Numbered from the stretch's first letter, positions 33,150-43,640 are shown. The stretch is DNA of 64,000 nt from a bacterium (GCA_022774325.1 JALFNN010000017.1:1-64000), one strand, 5' to 3'. Notes: generated by a model not told the origin, from the letters alone. Numbers and translations are program-made.

Positions 33150-34415
33150 TTACAGTTCCATTACGGAATCTTTATAGCAATCCGTAATATCCTCATACCC
33201 ATCCGCGATCAGCTGATCCTTCTGGAATTTTTTATTCTTCTTCATGTTGGCGATCAGAACCTGCTTTCCGTTTGCACGGTCTTCTTTCGCCATAGCAAGT
33301 ACTTTCAGAATTCCTTCCTGATGCATGCCTTTCTCCAGAAGGTATGCCTTCTTCTGACGCTTTGACGGGATCTCATATCCATTCTCCAGAAGAAGCATAA
33401 CAATACGCTCAAATCCAATCGAGAATCCACATGCCGGGGTGTCCTGACCGGTAAATTTACCGATCATCTTATCATAACGCCCGCCTCCGGCGACTGCACC
33501 GCCAAACTCATCCATCGTAACCTCGAAAATAGTTCCGGTATAATAAGACTGTCCGCGCACCAGAGTCGGATTAAATTTCACTTTAAAATCTGCCTCCTTA
33601 GCACTTTCCACGCAGGAAATGATCGTTTCCATGCTGCCTGCCACCTTCTCATCCAGGAATCCTGCCAGCTTCTTGCGGCAGAAACGGATTCCTTCCACAT
33701 CCGGGCTGATCTCATCAAAAAGCCCCAGATAGGTGTCAACATTTTCTTTGGTATACCCCATCTCCTGGAGTTCAGCTCCGACACCTTCAGCTCCGATCTT
33801 ATCCATCTTATCCAGAATAATAAATACTTCATCGAAATCTTCTTCTTTAAAGCCGCTGTATGCTGCCATGGCTTTCAGAATATTCCGGTCATTAATATTG
33901 ACGGTGAAATTATGGAAATCCATCTTCCCAAGCATCGTTGTGGTCGCCAGAATCAGCTCGATCTCGGCCAGATTGCCCGGTTCTCCGAGAATATCGATAT
34001 CACACTGCATGAACTGGCGGAACCGGCCTCTCTGCGGACGGTCAGCACGCCATACATTTCCGATCTGAAGCGCCTTAAATGGAGACGGTAGTTCATTTGC
34101 ATGGTTTGCGTAATATCTTGCGAGCGGTACAGTCAGATCATAGCGGAGTCCTCCGTCCACCAGATCCGCCTCTTCTTTCGCCTCATCGATCTTAAGCTTC
34201 TCACCACGTTTCAAAATCTTGAAGATCAGTTTTTCGTTATCTCCACCCTGTTTACTGCAGAGATTCTCAATATGTTCCACACATGGAGTCTCCATGGAGG
34301 TAAACCCGAAAGTTTTGTAAGTGTCTTTGATCATCTGGATTACGTAATCCCGGATCTCCATCTCCTTCGGGAGCATGTCCTTCATACCGGTAACCGGTTT
34401 CTTCTTTAACGCCAT
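33150..34415 (-). CDS. hisS: Histidyl-tRNA synthetase
   Basis: About 421 residues, class II. GMKDMLPKE starts the catalytic core, YDLTVPLARYYA and FRQFMQCDIDILG are motif-2 surroundings, LVRGQSYYTGTIFEV is a histidine-binding loop, and GFSIGFERIVMLL is motif 3. The C-terminal anticodon domain is shorter than in E. coli HisS. The ATG at 34415 is preferred, with AAGGAG 7 nt upstream; the ATG two codons earlier overlaps it. The gene overlaps the end of hemZ by 10 bp. Confidence 0.96.
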   Translation of the reverse strand: MALKKKPVTGMKDMLPKEMEIRDYVIQMIKDTYKTFGFTSMETPCVEHIENLCSKQGGDNEKLIFKILKRGEKLKIDEAKEEADLVDGGLRYDLTVPLARYYANHANELPSPFKALQIGNVWRADRPQRGRFRQFMQCDIDILGEPGNLAEIELILATTTMLGKMDFHNFTVNINDRNILKAMAAYSGFKEEDFDEVFIILDKMDKIGAEGVGAELQEMGYTKENVDTYLGLFDEISPDVEGIRFCRKKLAGFLDEKVAGSMETIISCVESAKEADFKVKFNPTLVRGQSYYTGTIFEVTMDEFGGAVAGGGRYDKMIGKFTGQDTPACGFSIGFERIVMLLLENGYEIPSKRQKKAYLLEKGMHQEGILKVLAMAKEDRANGKQVLIANMKKNKKFQKDQLIADGYEDITDCYKDSVMEL

Positions 34416-35950
34416 AGCCATTCTCCTTTTCGTTCTATCATCTCATGGACTCGTGAAATATACTCTCCCACGTCCCTGACATTTTCTATTCTGATCAGAT
34501 TCGTCATTCTGCCGTTCCTGCTGCCCGGCGCCGGAATCTCATAGGGAAGTACGATCTTGGTGGAAGCACCCGCCCCCGCTGCAATGATCGATTGTTTTTC
34601 CTCCATAATTAGTATATTGTAAATTCCGGCTTTGTCAACCTTTGCATAGCCCACATTTTCAAAATTTCCGGCGATATTCTTCTGCCGGTACAGATAATAC
34701 GGATGCAGATCCATCTCTCTCGCAGCCACAGACGCCATATCGATCATTTCTTCCAGCTCACGGGCCATCTGTGCATTCTTCATCTGCTCCTCTCCCGCGT
34801 TTCCGCCGCCCGTCTGCTGGGCCTTCTCCCTTGTAAGCCGGGAACCATGCTTCATTGCAAGCGCATGTACAGTCAGGCTGTCCGGCTCCAGCTGCCGTAT
34901 CTGACGCAGTGTGTCTTCCATATCACAGGGATGCTCTCCCGGGAGACCGGCAATGAGATCCATATTGATGTTGTCAAATCCGATTTCGCGGGCCATATGA
35001 TAGACGCGTACGATATCTTCTACTGTGTGATGACGTCCGATCGCATCCAGAGTCCTCTGCTGCATCGTCTGTGGATTGATGGAAATCCGCCCAACGTTGT
35101 GCCGGTATATAACTTCCAGTTTTTCCTTCGTGATACTGTCCGGACGCCCTGCCTCGATTGTAAACTCTTTCAGCTCTTCATAGCTGAATTTTTCTTCCAG
35201 ATGGGTAAGCACCCGATCCATCTGCTCTGCGCTCAGCGTCGTAGGCGTTCCTCCGCCCATATAGATCGTGTTCAAATTTTTATTGCGTGACATTTCGGCA
35301 ATGCCGGTCAGTTCCTCCAGAAGCGCATCCACATACTCATCCGTACGTTTTTCCCATTTTGCGATCGGATAAGACGTGAAGGAACAATAACTGCAGGTCG
35401 TGGGGCAAAACGGAATTCCGATATAGAGGCTGTATCCATTTTCATAATCCAGCTTTCCAAGCTGTTCCTTCTCCCGTTTTGCGATTTCGATACCGAGGCG
35501 TGCTTTCTTCTCACCTACCACATAAGTATCTGCCATAAATCTGACGATTTCGTCATCAGAAAATCCTTCCTCCAGCTTCTCCATGAGCATTTTCGTCGGA
35601 CGTACTCCTGTCATATCCCCCCATGCATGGCTTTCTCCTGTGAGTTCTGACAACCATATATATAATTTTTTATTGATATATCTCTTTTTTCCCCTTTTAT
35701 CTGCAATCGGATCCGTTTCAGACGGTTCAACCGTAAAGATTCCCGGTTCGTTACTACCTAAAAAGGTTCCGCGAACCTCTTCGTCGTTTGCTTGGCAACA
35801 AAAACAAGAATCACCATCCACTCTGATCTGAATCAGTGATTCTTGTTCTGCATCCACCGTCTGGTTTATCACGGCATCCGGAAAGAACGATTTTACGATA
35901 TGATACATGTCGTAGGTATACCGCTCATTCTGACATATAATCTGAATCAT
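34406..35950 (-). CDS. hemZ: HemZ-type coproporphyrinogen dehydrogenase (radical SAM)
   Basis: A 514-residue HemN-related radical SAM protein of the HemZ subfamily. It has an N-terminal extension of about 170 residues, then the cluster motif IGIPFCPTTCSYCSFTSYP (Cys182, Cys186, Cys189) and the HemN-like core (TIYMGGGTPTTLSAEQM, TIEAGRPDSITKEKL). The final F of the motif and the extension are HemZ features. The enzyme is thought to act in oxygen-independent haem synthesis, though other substrates are possible in anaerobes without a full haem pathway. It overlaps hisS by 10 bp. Confidence 0.88.
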   Translation of the reverse strand: MIQIICQNERYTYDMYHIVKSFFPDAVINQTVDAEQESLIQIRVDGDSCFCCQANDEEVRGTFLGSNEPGIFTVEPSETDPIADKRGKKRYINKKLYIWLSELTGESHAWGDMTGVRPTKMLMEKLEEGFSDDEIVRFMADTYVVGEKKARLGIEIAKREKEQLGKLDYENGYSLYIGIPFCPTTCSYCSFTSYPIAKWEKRTDEYVDALLEELTGIAEMSRNKNLNTIYMGGGTPTTLSAEQMDRVLTHLEEKFSYEELKEFTIEAGRPDSITKEKLEVIYRHNVGRISINPQTMQQRTLDAIGRHHTVEDIVRVYHMAREIGFDNINMDLIAGLPGEHPCDMEDTLRQIRQLEPDSLTVHALAMKHGSRLTREKAQQTGGGNAGEEQMKNAQMARELEEMIDMASVAAREMDLHPYYLYRQKNIAGNFENVGYAKVDKAGIYNILIMEEKQSIIAAGAGASTKIVLPYEIPAPGSRNGRMTNLIRIENVRDVGEYISRVHEMIERKGEWLWR

Positions 35951-35996
35951 GCCTTATTAAACCTCTTCTGCCTGTGTTTTTCTATCCATTTTCATG

Positions 35997-36620
35997 TTAC
36001 ACATAAGGATTATTTACCTTTTCATTCCCGATCGTTGTTGCACCCATATGTCCCGGATACACGATCGTCTCGTCCGGGAGAAGGAACAGCTTCTCCTTAA
36101 TCGAACGGATCAGATCCGAAGTACTGCTCGTCGCGAAATCAGATCTTCCCACGGAGCAGCAGAACAGCGTGTCTCCGCTGAAAAGTACATTTGCATCTTT
36201 CACATAATAACAGACACCTCCTGCCGTATGTCCCGGTGTATGAATCACCTGAAATTCATATCCGATCAACGACAGCACATCTTTGTCATGAATCACCTCA
36301 CCGCCTGCATAGCTGTATCCCGCCGTATAGGTCGTAGATTCGTTCAGTTCCGCTTTGTGAAGGAGGTCCAGATCATTTTCTTCCACATAAACCGGGATTT
36401 CCCCAAACATGGCTATAATCTTATCAATTCCCATAATATGATCAAAATGCGCATGCGTCAGAAGGATGGCTTTGGGTTTTAATTGTTCCTCTTCCATATA
36501 ACTCACCATTTTCCGTGAAAGATTCGCCGGATCAACGATGACCGCTTCCTTCGTGTCTTCATTTGACAGAATATAACAATTGGTACTGATAATACCTGTT
36601 ACAAACTTCTCTATTTTCAT
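35997..36620 (-). CDS. Metallo-beta-lactamase fold hydrolase (glyoxalase II-like)
   Basis: About 207 residues. The metal-binding signature LLTHAHFDHIMG (H-x-H-x-D-H) is near residue 60, with the further ligands in HTPGHTAGGVCYY, FSGDTLF and PGHMGATTIGNE. This is the small single-domain subgroup annotated as MBL fold or GloB-like; its substrate is unknown. The ATG at 36620 is used because GAGG is 8 nt upstream; an ATG two codons earlier is too close. It lies between relA and hemZ in the same operon. Confidence 0.92.
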   Translation of the reverse strand: MKIEKFVTGIISTNCYILSNEDTKEAVIVDPANLSRKMVSYMEEEQLKPKAILLTHAHFDHIMGIDKIIAMFGEIPVYVEENDLDLLHKAELNESTTYTAGYSYAGGEVIHDKDVLSLIGYEFQVIHTPGHTAGGVCYYVKDANVLFSGDTLFCCSVGRSDFATSSTSDLIRSIKEKLFLLPDETIVYPGHMGATTIGNEKVNNPYV

Positions 36621-36653
36621 ATTCATATCCTCTTCTTACGATATATTTTCTAT

Positions 36654-38978
36654 TTAACCGACTGCACGTTCAATATCCAGCACACCTTGAAGCTGACGGA
36701 GCTTTTCAATCACTTTCGCCAGTTCCTCACGCCCATGTACGACAAAACCTGCTTCGATCGTTGCCGTTCCCTGCTTGCTGGTGCGCACATTCATAGACTT
36801 CACATCAATATTCATTTCCGTCAGGACTTTGGACATATCCATCAGCAATCCCTGACGGTCATTTGCATACATCTTGATTTCGGCCAGATAGCTTCCGTTG
36901 CCTTCACCGTCCGCCGGTTTTTCCCACTCAGCCGGTATTAGTCGTGCACGTTCCGGCTCTGATAAATGAATCATATTCACACAATCCGTCCGATGGATCG
37001 ACATACCGCGGCCTCGAGTGATAAATCCGACGATCTCGTCACCCGGAACAGGATTACAGCATCTGGAAAAGCGCACTGCCATATCGTCAATTCCCTTAAC
37101 AACGATTCCACTTTTCGATTTTGCAATGTGAACCTTATTCTTGGATGCCTCCGCGATCTTTTCCATTACGATCTCGTCGGTGATCTCTTTTTTGTGATCC
37201 TTGCCGTATTCTTCAACAAGACGGTTGATCACCTGACCTTCTTTCAGGCCGCCGTGTCCGACCGCCGCCAGAATAGAATCCCAGTCACGAAATCCGTATT
37301 TTTCCTGCACGATCTGCATGTATTTCGGCTTCAAAAGATCAGCCAGTACAAATCCTTTCGCCTTGCTGTAGGCCAGCATCATTTCTTTTCCGCGTACAAT
37401 GTTTTCTTCGCGGAACTCTTTCTTGAACCACTGATTGATCTTATTCTTCGCCTGTGTACTTTTGACGATATTCAGCCAGTCCCGGCTGGGACCTTTGGAA
37501 TTCTGTGAAGTCAGGATCTCGATCCTGTCACCGTTTTGTATCTTATAATCAATATTGACCAGCTTACCGTTCACACGCGCACCGACCATTTTATTGCCGA
37601 CTGCAGTGTGGATCGCATAGGCAAAGTCAATCGGCGTAGAACCATTCGGAAGGTTCTTCACGTCTCCGTTCGGGGTAAAGCAATATACATCCTCCGCAAA
37701 CAGGTCCAGATCTCCTTTGAGGAGGTTCATAAATTCCCGGTTGTCGGACATATCTTTCTGCCACTCCAGGATCTGTCTGAGCCAACTCAGCTTCTCCTCT
37801 TCCTTCGCTTCTACGCTCTTCTTACCGTCATTTGATTCCTTATATTTCCAGTGTGCGGCAATACCATATTCTGCCGTTTTGTGCATCTCTTTGGTTCGGA
37901 TCTGAATTTCAAACGGCTGGCCGACAGAGCTCATCAAAGTCGTGTGAAGCGACTGATACATATTTGCCTTCGGCATAGCAATATAATCCTTGAATCTTCC
38001 CGGAACCGGTGTGTACATCTCGTGAATGACTCCCAGCGCAGCGTAACAGTCTTTCACAGAATCTACAATGATCCGGACTGCGAACAGATCATAGATCTGA
38101 TCCACGGTTTTATCCTGGTTGACCATCTTTTTATATATACTGAAGAAATGTTTCACTCGACCGTTGACTTCCGCCTCAATGTTCGCATTTTCCATATGAG
38201 CGGAGACCTCATCCACGATCTGCTGAACAAACTCCTCTCTCTCTGTCTTTCTCGCATTGATCTGTTTCACCAGATCATAGAATACTTCCGGTTGAGAGTA
38301 TTTCAGTGCCAGGTCATCCAACTCTGTCTTTATTTTAGAAATACCAAGCCTCTGCGCGATCGGCGCGTAGATGTCCATGGTCTCTTTCGCCTTTTCCTTC
38401 TGCTTCTCCGGCCGCATATACTGCAGAGTCCGCATATTATGCAGACGGTCTGCAAGTTTAATAATGATAACGCGGATATCTTTTGCCATAGCAAGGAACA
38501 TTTTCCTAAGGTTCTCCGCCTGAACATCCAGCTTATCCGCCGAATAGGATAACTGTCCCAGCTTCGTCACACCGTCCACCAGAAGTGCGACTTCGTCTCC
38601 GAATTCTTCCTTGATCTCATCATACGTCATGACCGTATCTTCCACAACATCGTGAAGGATTCCTGCTGTGATCGTCTCCTTATCCATCTCCAGCTGCGCC
38701 AGAATGATTCCAACCCAGAGCGGATGAATGATATAGGCTTCCCCGGACTTTCTCTTCTGACCTTCATGCGCGTTTTTCGCGATACAATATGCTTTTTCGA
38801 CCATTGAGATGTCCGCCGACGGATGATATTTCTGAATCCGCGCAATTAAACTATTATACAATTCATCCGGGTTCTGATAGTCTGCAGGTGCCTTTACCGC
38901 ATGGCCATCGACGATATCCAGTTTTTTATTACTCGCTTCAATCAGCGGCTCCTGACTGATGTCCCATCCATCTGCCAT
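36654..38978 (-). CDS. relA: Bifunctional (p)ppGpp synthetase/hydrolase
   Basis: 774 residues with the full Rel layout: HD hydrolase domain (AGILHDVVEDT near residue 105), synthetase domain (YQSLHTTLMSSVGQPFEIQIRTKEMH near 345-370), TGS domain (DVYCFTPNGDVKNLP, about 425-490), a helical and conserved-cysteine region (RFSRCCNPVPGDEIVGF) and a C-terminal ACT domain (about 695-770). It sets the alarmone level in the stringent response. The order apt-relA downstream of recJ is common in Firmicutes. Confidence 0.97.
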   Translation of the reverse strand: MADGWDISQEPLIEASNKKLDIVDGHAVKAPADYQNPDELYNSLIARIQKYHPSADISMVEKAYCIAKNAHEGQKRKSGEAYIIHPLWVGIILAQLEMDKETITAGILHDVVEDTVMTYDEIKEEFGDEVALLVDGVTKLGQLSYSADKLDVQAENLRKMFLAMAKDIRVIIIKLADRLHNMRTLQYMRPEKQKEKAKETMDIYAPIAQRLGISKIKTELDDLALKYSQPEVFYDLVKQINARKTEREEFVQQIVDEVSAHMENANIEAEVNGRVKHFFSIYKKMVNQDKTVDQIYDLFAVRIIVDSVKDCYAALGVIHEMYTPVPGRFKDYIAMPKANMYQSLHTTLMSSVGQPFEIQIRTKEMHKTAEYGIAAHWKYKESNDGKKSVEAKEEEKLSWLRQILEWQKDMSDNREFMNLLKGDLDLFAEDVYCFTPNGDVKNLPNGSTPIDFAYAIHTAVGNKMVGARVNGKLVNIDYKIQNGDRIEILTSQNSKGPSRDWLNIVKSTQAKNKINQWFKKEFREENIVRGKEMMLAYSKAKGFVLADLLKPKYMQIVQEKYGFRDWDSILAAVGHGGLKEGQVINRLVEEYGKDHKKEITDEIVMEKIAEASKNKVHIAKSKSGIVVKGIDDMAVRFSRCCNPVPGDEIVGFITRGRGMSIHRTDCVNMIHLSEPERARLIPAEWEKPADGEGNGSYLAEIKMYANDRQGLLMDMSKVLTEMNIDVKSMNVRTSKQGTATIEAGFVVHGREELAKVIEKLRQLQGVLDIERAVG

Positions 38979-38997
38979 ATCTTCCCCCTCCTTTTCC

Positions 38998-39522
38998 TTA
39001 GTTTCCGGGATATTGGATTACGGACTCAACCGGATAACCTTCCAGTTTGCTCCGTCCCTTCAATCCTTCCAGCTCAATCAGACAAAGAAAGCCTACAACT
39101 TCTCCGCCCAGTTCCTCGACCAGCTTAATGATTGCTTCTGCGGTTCCTCCTGTTGCAAGAAGATCATCCACTATGATCACTTTATCTCCCGGCTTGATGG
39201 AGCGCTTGTGAATCTCGATTTCCGCGGTGCCGTACTCCAGCTCATAGGAAGCAGATATCGTCTCACATGGAAGTTTTCCCTTCTTTCGCACCGGCACAAA
39301 TGCCTTGTGATGGTTGTACGCGATCGGCATTCCGAAAATGAAACCTCTGGATTCCGGTCCGACAATCACATCAAATTCTCTGTCACCTATTTTTTCTTCC
39401 AGACCATCAATTGCAAGATGAAGTCCATCCGCATTTTCCAATACACTTGTCACGTCTCTGAAAATAATTCCCTCCTGCGGGAAATCCGGAATACTTACTA
39501 CATAATCTTCTAACTTTTTCAT
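38998..39522 (-). CDS. apt: Adenine phosphoribosyltransferase
   Basis: A 174-residue purine-salvage enzyme making AMP from adenine and PRPP. The PRPP-binding loop VIIVDDLLATGGTA is near residues 115-130, and the N-terminal IPDFPQEGIIFRDVTSVL is the Apt signature. The ATG at 39522 has GGAAGG close upstream; an ATG four codons earlier is less well placed. It is the first gene of the operon, 40 bp after a strong promoter, followed 19 bp later by relA. Confidence 0.97.
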   Translation of the reverse strand: MKKLEDYVVSIPDFPQEGIIFRDVTSVLENADGLHLAIDGLEEKIGDREFDVIVGPESRGFIFGMPIAYNHHKAFVPVRKKGKLPCETISASYELEYGTAEIEIHKRSIKPGDKVIIVDDLLATGGTAEAIIKLVEELGGEVVGFLCLIELEGLKGRSKLEGYPVESVIQYPGN

Positions 39523-39562
39523 GAAACCTTCCACCCTTTGTACGCATAATAAAATATTATTA

Positions 39563-39590
39563 ATTATATCACAAAATTCTGAATTTTCAA
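39563..39590 (-). promoter_or_regulatory. Promoter of the apt-relA-MBL-hemZ-hisS-aspS operon
   Basis: Minus-strand TTGAAA (39585-39590) and a perfect TATAAT (39563-39568) with a 16-bp spacer in very AT-rich DNA, 40 bp upstream of apt. The -35 box almost touches the recJ stop. Confidence 0.85.
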
Positions 39591-39593
39591 AAT

Positions 39594-41375
39594 CTATTTA
39601 TAATTTTGAATCACAATCTGTGGAGTTTTTATTCCCTGGTATTCATTGATATCGGGATAATATGTAAATGCCATTTCGATTCCCTTCTCTGCGCGGTTTC
39701 TTGGCACATTCCTGCCGCTCAGCATATCCTGATATGCCCGATCCCCGAACTTCTGTTTTATATAATTCAAAAAGCCTTCTATATCACCGAAATACATTGC
39801 ATCGATCCCGGTTCCGTTCGTATCTTCCACGCGAAGTTTCAACACATTCCGATTTTTTCCCAGGATCCGCGCTCCAAGAACATGTACTTTTCGTTCTGCA
39901 AACAGCGGCTTCGCGTTAGCCTTTCCGAATGGTTCCAGGACCTTTATATCTCCGACAAATTTCTCCGTCACCGCAGAAAAAGGAAGCTGCATATCAATCT
40001 GTATCTTTTCCACGAGGTCTTCCTCTGATAGCTGTGATTTCCGGTTGATCTCCTGGCGGAACTGCTCCAGATTCTCTTCCGGAAGCGAGAGACCTGCCGC
40101 CATCTTATGTCCGCCAAACCGCGTCAGAAGATGCGCACAGCGATTCAATCCTTCATACATGTGCCATGTCTCAATTGATCGACCGGATCCTTTCAGCCCT
40201 TCCTGGGCGCGGGTCAGGACAAACACCGGTCGGTAATATTTCTCCCTGACTCTTCCTGCCACGATTCCCGCAAGACTCTCATGACACTGCGGAAGATAGA
40301 TTACCAGAACATCATCATCCCGGATCTCCGTATTCTCAACCTGAATAAACGCTTCCTCCACCGCCTGGGCCGTCATGTCCTTTCTGCTGTCATTCAAAGC
40401 CTTCAAATCCCCTGCCAGCACATCTGCCTCTTTCTGCGTTCTTGCTTCCAAAAGCTCCAGCGCCCGCTTCGCTGTATCCAGACGGCCGCTTGCATTCATG
40501 CACGGTCCCAGGACAAATCCAATATGATAGGTATTCAGGTTCGCAGCATTGACTCCTGTACATTCAATCAGTGCTTTTAATCCCTTATTCTTCGTACGCT
40601 TCAGCATTTCCAGGCCCTGCTTTACGAAAATACGATTTTCATCCACGAGATCCACCACATCTCCAACCGTGGCAATGGCGACATTTTCCATCAAATAATC
40701 CAACTCACATACATCACTGTCCATTGCTTCTGCCAATGCTTCCACAAGCTTATAGGCGACTGCAGCTCCGCAGAGACCTTTAAATGGATACAGACAATCC
40801 GCTCTTTTGGGATCAACAACCGCATCCGCCTCCGGGAGAAGATATGCTCTTTCGCCTTCCTCTTCGCGATAAGGTACTTCATGATGATCTGTCACAACCA
40901 CCGTCATCCCCATGCTTTTTGCATAAGCTATTTCTTCTGCCGCCGCAATCCCATTGTCGCAGGTCACAATGGTGTCAACATCCGCGTCAAGTGCCCGGTC
41001 GATCAGGTGGCGATTTAATCCATATCCGTCTTTCATTCGATCCGGAATATCACTGTCCACATCAGCTCCCAGATAACGGAACCCTTCCAGGAGAATGTAG
41101 GTCGACTGTATTCCGTCTATGTCATAATCCCCGATAACACGGATACGCTTTCCTGCCCGGATCCGCTCCACAAGGACATTGACAGCCTTATCCATATCCT
41201 TCATCAGCATTCCATCATAGAGATCCGCAATCGTTCCGTTCAAATATTTCGCAATCGCCTCATCTCCGATGACATCTCTGTTTCGAATCAGTGAAGCGAT
41301 TCGCGGACTGATATGAAATTTCTCACTGATATGTGCAAAATCCGCACCTTTTCTCAAAAGTACCCAGTTTTCCAT
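39594..41375 (-). CDS. recJ: Single-stranded-DNA-specific exonuclease RecJ
   Basis: About 593 residues. The DHH phosphoesterase domain contains RVIGDYDIDGIQSTYIL, VTCDNGIAAAEE and VVVTDHHEVP; the DHHA1 domain contains GSGRSIETWHMYEGLNRCAHLLTRFGGHKMAAGLSL; a C-terminal OB-like region follows. This 5'-3' exonuclease works in recombination and mismatch repair. The ATG at 41375 has AAAGGA about 9 nt upstream; 25 further open codons upstream are not conserved. Its start lies 36 bp downstream of the secDF terminator. Confidence 0.94.
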   Translation of the reverse strand: MENWVLLRKGADFAHISEKFHISPRIASLIRNRDVIGDEAIAKYLNGTIADLYDGMLMKDMDKAVNVLVERIRAGKRIRVIGDYDIDGIQSTYILLEGFRYLGADVDSDIPDRMKDGYGLNRHLIDRALDADVDTIVTCDNGIAAAEEIAYAKSMGMTVVVTDHHEVPYREEEGERAYLLPEADAVVDPKRADCLYPFKGLCGAAVAYKLVEALAEAMDSDVCELDYLMENVAIATVGDVVDLVDENRIFVKQGLEMLKRTKNKGLKALIECTGVNAANLNTYHIGFVLGPCMNASGRLDTAKRALELLEARTQKEADVLAGDLKALNDSRKDMTAQAVEEAFIQVENTEIRDDDVLVIYLPQCHESLAGIVAGRVREKYYRPVFVLTRAQEGLKGSGRSIETWHMYEGLNRCAHLLTRFGGHKMAAGLSLPEENLEQFRQEINRKSQLSEEDLVEKIQIDMQLPFSAVTEKFVGDIKVLEPFGKANAKPLFAERKVHVLGARILGKNRNVLKLRVEDTNGTGIDAMYFGDIEGFLNYIKQKFGDRAYQDMLSGRNVPRNRAEKGIEMAFTYYPDINEYQGIKTPQIVIQNYK

Positions 41376-41410
41376 CTTATCGTTTCCTTTCAATCTTATC
41401 CTGATATATG

Positions 41411-41442
41411 GAAAAGGTGTCGGAAAACTCCAACACCTTTTC
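41411..41442 (-). terminator. Terminator of the scfA-scfB-secDF unit
   Basis: A 12-bp stem (41412-41423 with 41430-41441, one G-U pair in RNA) is flanked by A/T runs and lies about 25 bp after the secDF stop. It separates secDF from recJ. Confidence 0.75.
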
Positions 41443-41465
41443 TCTATCAAATTTCATAATACAAT

Positions 41466-43640
41466 TTATTTTTTCTTCTTTCCGCCTGCCGGAACTTCTT
41501 TCTTCTTCCATTTGGTCTTCATCATATACCACAGGGCTCCTGTGATGCATACAGAAGAATATCCGCCGCATACGATACCTACCATCAGAGGGCTTGCGAA
41601 TTCCTTAATCGAACTTACGCCCAGGATGTAGATCACTGCAACCATGACAAAGGTAGTGAGTGAAGTATAAATACTTCTGGTAAGTGTATTGGTGATACTC
41701 TTATTTACTACGTCTGCCAGGCTTTCATCCCGTTTCTTCAAATGTATTTCTTCACGGATACGGTCGAATATAACGATCGTCGCATTGATGGAGTATCCGA
41801 CAATAGTAAGCATACATGCGATGAATGTATTTCCTACGGAGACTCTTGCCACTGCGTAGAAAGCCAGTACTACAAGAACATCGTGCAAAAGTGCGATAAC
41901 CGCGCTGGTTGCGAAACGGATGTCTTTGAAACGGAACCAGATGTAGATCAGCATACAGATCGTAGCGATAATTACCGCGATGATCGCATCCGTTCTCATC
42001 TCTTTGCTGACAGTAGAACTGATATTTTCTGCTGTAATCAGAGATTCATCTACTCCGAATTTATCTACAAGTGCCTGATTCAACGCTTCTCTCTGTTCCA
42101 GATCCAATGTCGTAGTCTTAATGATCACCTGTGTGCTGTCTTTCACCTTCTGCGTCTGAACATTCTTATCGCCGGTCACCTCTTCTACAACCGGTACGAT
42201 GAGAGAATCAATTTCCTTGATATCATAATCTTCATTGAAGGTCACATTGGTAGCCGTACCACCCTTAAATTCCAGGCTGTAATTCAGAGCGCCGTTTCCG
42301 CCTGCTGACTGCACACCCATTGTAATCAGGCCAACCGCAATGACTGCAATCGAAATTGCGAAACAAAGATTCTTTTTGCCAAGGAAATTGAATACCTTTG
42401 ACTCTTTCTTCTTTTTTGCATAGAATTTCTCATCACGGATTCCAATTGCATAGAAGGAAAATACAATTACTCGAGTGATCACAAGTGCTGTGAACATGGA
42501 AATCACGATACCAAGAGCAAGTGTCTGAGCAAATCCTTTGACAGAACCGGAGCCCTTAAGTCCCAGTACGATTGCCGCGATCAAAGTAGTCACGTTACCA
42601 TCCACGATCGCGGACATTGCCTTCTTAAATCCGTTTCTGAGTGATGATCTCACACTCACTCCGGCAGCAATCTCTTCCCTCACACGCGCGAAGATAATAA
42701 CATTCGCATCAACTGCCATACCGATACCGAGGATAATACCTGCGATTCCAGGAAGAGTCAGTGTAATGTCAAATGCGTTCAAAAGTACAATGACCAGTCC
42801 TGTATAAATGAGAAGTGCAAGTCCTGCAGCAAAACCAGGAAGCAGGTATACAATACACATGAAGATAAAGACTAACGCAAGACCGATCGCTCCTGCTTTC
42901 AAGCTTGTACTGATTGCTTCCTCACCAAGCTGTGCCCCCACTACATTGGAACGGAGTTCTTCCAGTTCCAGCTTCAGTCCACCGATTCGGATCGTTGAAG
43001 CAAGTGTGTCAGCTTCCTCATAATCTGCCATACCTTCGATGACAGCCTGTCCATTTTCAATCACAGAATTAACCACCGGTGCACTGATCGTTTCGCCATC
43101 ATAAACAATGGCGATCTGCTTTCCAAGATTTTCTTCCGTTGCCTTTGCAAATTTCTCTGCGCCTTCGTCCGTAAGCTCCAGAGCCACAACATACTCATTA
43201 TTCTTTGTCGTGCTGTTCTGCTGAGTCTGTGCCTGAGCACTCTTCACATCAGAACCACTTAATACGACTTCTCCGTTCGGATCCTGGAATTCCAGTGAGC
43301 CCGGTTTTCCGAGTTCTTCCAGAACAGTATTTGCATCGGAAACACCCGGAATCTCAATGCTGATCCGGTCATCGCCTTCCTGATAAACAGAAGCCTCTGT
43401 ACTGTACTGTTCCACACGTTTCTGTAATTTGTAGATGGTATCTGCCATCTCTTCTTTGGTCGGATTCTTGTCCTTTGCCTGATAGGTAATGCTGACACCG
43501 CCGGCAAGATCAAGACCCAGGTTAATGTTCTTTGCTGCACCGGAATGTGAGGATCCGAATCCCTGAGCACAGGTAAATCCAAGCAGTCCCATAAGTGCAG
43601 CGATCAGAACAAGGCTGATAATCCCTTTACTTTTCTTCAT
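41466..43640 (-). CDS. secDF: Protein translocase SecDF (fused)
   Basis: A 724-residue single polypeptide joining SecD and SecF, which use the proton motive force to pull proteins after SecYEG export. The first half has the SecD signature LGLDLAGGVSITYQ near residue 42, the P1 periplasmic region and IAGIILGIGMAVDANVIIFARVREE. The second half has SecF features (LEFKGGTATNVTF, CMLTIVGYSINATIVIFDRIREE). Twelve membrane segments are expected. The C-terminus is Lys-rich. It ends the scf operon, 3 bp after scfB. Confidence 0.96.
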   Translation of the reverse strand: MKKSKGIISLVLIAALMGLLGFTCAQGFGSSHSGAAKNINLGLDLAGGVSITYQAKDKNPTKEEMADTIYKLQKRVEQYSTEASVYQEGDDRISIEIPGVSDANTVLEELGKPGSLEFQDPNGEVVLSGSDVKSAQAQTQQNSTTKNNEYVVALELTDEGAEKFAKATEENLGKQIAIVYDGETISAPVVNSVIENGQAVIEGMADYEEADTLASTIRIGGLKLELEELRSNVVGAQLGEEAISTSLKAGAIGLALVFIFMCIVYLLPGFAAGLALLIYTGLVIVLLNAFDITLTLPGIAGIILGIGMAVDANVIIFARVREEIAAGVSVRSSLRNGFKKAMSAIVDGNVTTLIAAIVLGLKGSGSVKGFAQTLALGIVISMFTALVITRVIVFSFYAIGIRDEKFYAKKKKESKVFNFLGKKNLCFAISIAVIAVGLITMGVQSAGGNGALNYSLEFKGGTATNVTFNEDYDIKEIDSLIVPVVEEVTGDKNVQTQKVKDSTQVIIKTTTLDLEQREALNQALVDKFGVDESLITAENISSTVSKEMRTDAIIAVIIATICMLIYIWFRFKDIRFATSAVIALLHDVLVVLAFYAVARVSVGNTFIACMLTIVGYSINATIVIFDRIREEIHLKKRDESLADVVNKSITNTLTRSIYTSLTTFVMVAVIYILGVSSIKEFASPLMVGIVCGGYSSVCITGALWYMMKTKWKKKEVPAGGKKKK